Assembly (NCBI GenBank): GCA_000695325.1
Contig: AVPN01000599.1
Location: 14,671-44,470 of the forward strand
Reading direction: 5' to 3'
Source of the DNA: Pleurobrachia bachei
Taxonomy: Eukaryota > Ctenophora > Tentaculata > Cydippida > Pleurobrachiidae
DNA: 29,800 nt
Part shown: positions 28,656-29,800 of the stretch, piece after piece
How the letters are laid out: each line of letters opens with the position of its first letter
Numbering within the stretch: position 1 is the stretch's first letter
Notes under the pieces: generated by a model
The model's database searches: none
What the model saw: only the letters and a program-made list of their open reading frames with translations
Told to the model about the DNA's origin: nothing
Translations under genes and position numbers: made by a program

Positions 28656-29459
28656 AATTGTTAATACTTTCCGGAGCGCTGAAGACAGTGCCAAGCGACT
28701 CAACAGCCCCTGTAGAGATGTGCCCCACTCCTGCAGTAGTGTGCCTCCTTCGGTTCACATTTTACAGAACACTTGCACAAAGAAGGTAGTGGATAGGACA
28801 AGAAAGTAATTGTTGTTAGCTTCTTTTACACTCTTTTTTTTCTATACAACAGACAATAATTCTTCTTTTTTAGTTTAACGGAGCCTAATGTTTTTGACAG
28901 TGTGTACAAATTGTCTGTTTTCTTGTCACCCCTCCCCAGCTCCCTCACCTCTAAACATGTATGTAACGCGCGCGATCTTGATACAGTGAAAAGTGGAGGA
29001 TGTGCGCTTAGCTGTGTGCGCGGCTCAGTCCACACCCCTATAACAGTGTTACATCACACATGTGTGACAGTTGCAATGTAGTACCTTGTGACACTGATAT
29101 GTTATAGAGGCTGACACATGATAGAGGGAGAGGGATAAAGAGGGACATGTTTCCAATATATTTGATTGTTTTATTGTGTCAGAATATATAGTATCCCTTT
29201 GAAAACTGACCGAGTTTTTTGTTAAAGTCTCCACATGCAACTGCTGCACTTTTAATTACCAACCAGTTCCCCCCCCCTGGGTACTTAATTGGTATATACA
29301 GAATATCCCAATTCCTAGTTAGTATCCAGCTATGTTTCGTCCCCACTCCCTAACAACTGTCAAAAAAGTCCCATACCTCTATTATACCCCTGATAGTGAT
29401 TATCATTCCCCATCAGTACAACTCACTCCCATCTCTTGTAGCGTGTTAGAAATGTCAAG
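28656..29459 (+). other. ETHE1 3'UTR and upstream region of BTB gene
   Basis: No gene seen. It includes a T-rich stretch (28820-28875) and a poly-C (29271-29278). A possible acceptor (atctcttgtag, ending 29441) before the BTB start suggests another 5'UTR intron. No AATAAA was noticed. Confidence 0.5.
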
Positions 29460-29800
29460 ATGGCGCTGGAGAGAGAGGTTGTGTACAAGAATCAGGCCCA
29501 CCCAGCAACCATCCTATCGAACCTGAACAACCTACGAAATGTAAGTTACTGGGGGAGTTTACTAGGGAACTGCAGCCAGCAGAGGTCCGTCATGGGTTAG
29601 GGCACGGTAGAATCGACCTTGTGATATTATGCCACCACATAATGGTTGCCGGTGGGTATTGGGTAAGATATTTATCCCCCAGCCTACCTCAAATGCCCAT
29701 ACAATAACAAAGGTGACTTCGTAACCAACTCTAAAGCAGCTCCCATTACTCAGGTAGAGTCGCTGTGTGATGTCAGGTTTGTGTGTGAGGGATGCCCAGG
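29460..29800 (+). CDS. BTB-domain (Kelch-like type) protein, 5' end only
   Basis: Exon 1 29460-29540 starts ATGG in agATGG context and encodes MALEREVVYKNQ, then HPATILSNLNNLRN. The donor is AAT|gtaagt. Exon 2 begins at 29754 after actcag and reads VESLCDVRFVCEGCP to the window edge. The H-x3-IL-x2-LN-x-LR spacing followed by LCDV is the hallmark of BTB/POZ domains, as in KLHL adaptors of Cullin-3 ligases (established knowledge). BACK and Kelch parts, if any, lie outside the window, so the subfamily cannot be told. A frame from the ATG at 29452 runs to a stop within exon 1 and is not the coding one. Confidence 0.75.

Overview
The window looks like nuclear DNA of an early-branching, gene-dense metazoan. 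A demosponge is my best guess, by inference and not from a marker gene. The support is closely spaced, intron-rich genes with mostly 80-300 bp introns, clear metazoan orthologues (a CLCN2-type chloride channel, a BTB/Kelch-type start, ETHE1), many tiny inverted-repeat transposons, and strong signs of a highly heterozygous assembly.

Layout, all + strand unless stated: (1) 81-7293, 3' part of the translation factor eIF5B. Its block of exons B-F is present twice in tandem (386-2456 and 2460-4183). (2) 7768-9883, cytosolic phenylalanyl-tRNA synthetase alpha subunit (FARSA). An extra first exon encodes an eEF1B/CARS-type GST-C-like domain that splices in frame onto it. (3) 10112-12079, a 655-residue HEAT-repeat protein with an uninterrupted CDS and a 5'UTR intron. 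(4) 12657-13186, orphan exon(s) of unknown identity. (5) 14114-15070, a run of N whose two flanks are near-copies of each other. (6) 15945-24361, an 18-exon CLCN2-like chloride channel (about 838 aa). One of its introns holds, on the - strand, a small predicted secreted-protein gene (18445-17448). (7) 25624-26535, a C2H2 zinc-finger protein. (8) 27054-28655, a complete 7-exon ETHE1 persulfide dioxygenase. (9) 29460-29800, the first exons of a BTB-domain protein, cut by the window end.

The first two genes both serve translation (subunit joining and tRNA charging). The others share no obvious pathway, and nothing suggests an operon or a defence cluster. I found no rRNA, tRNA, CRISPR or retrovirus-like element.

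The most interesting points are the GST-C/FARSA fusion and a repeated assembly-or-genome pattern. In the latter, exon/intron junctions are echoed in tandem, with mainly synonymous differences between copies (eIF5B exons B-F, ClC exon 6 donor, ClC exon 18 acceptor, ETHE1 exon 2 acceptor, N-gap flanks). Unmerged haplotypes would explain most of it. Several miniature inverted-repeat element families can also be defined from the sequence alone, one of them as presence/absence between the two eIF5B copies.
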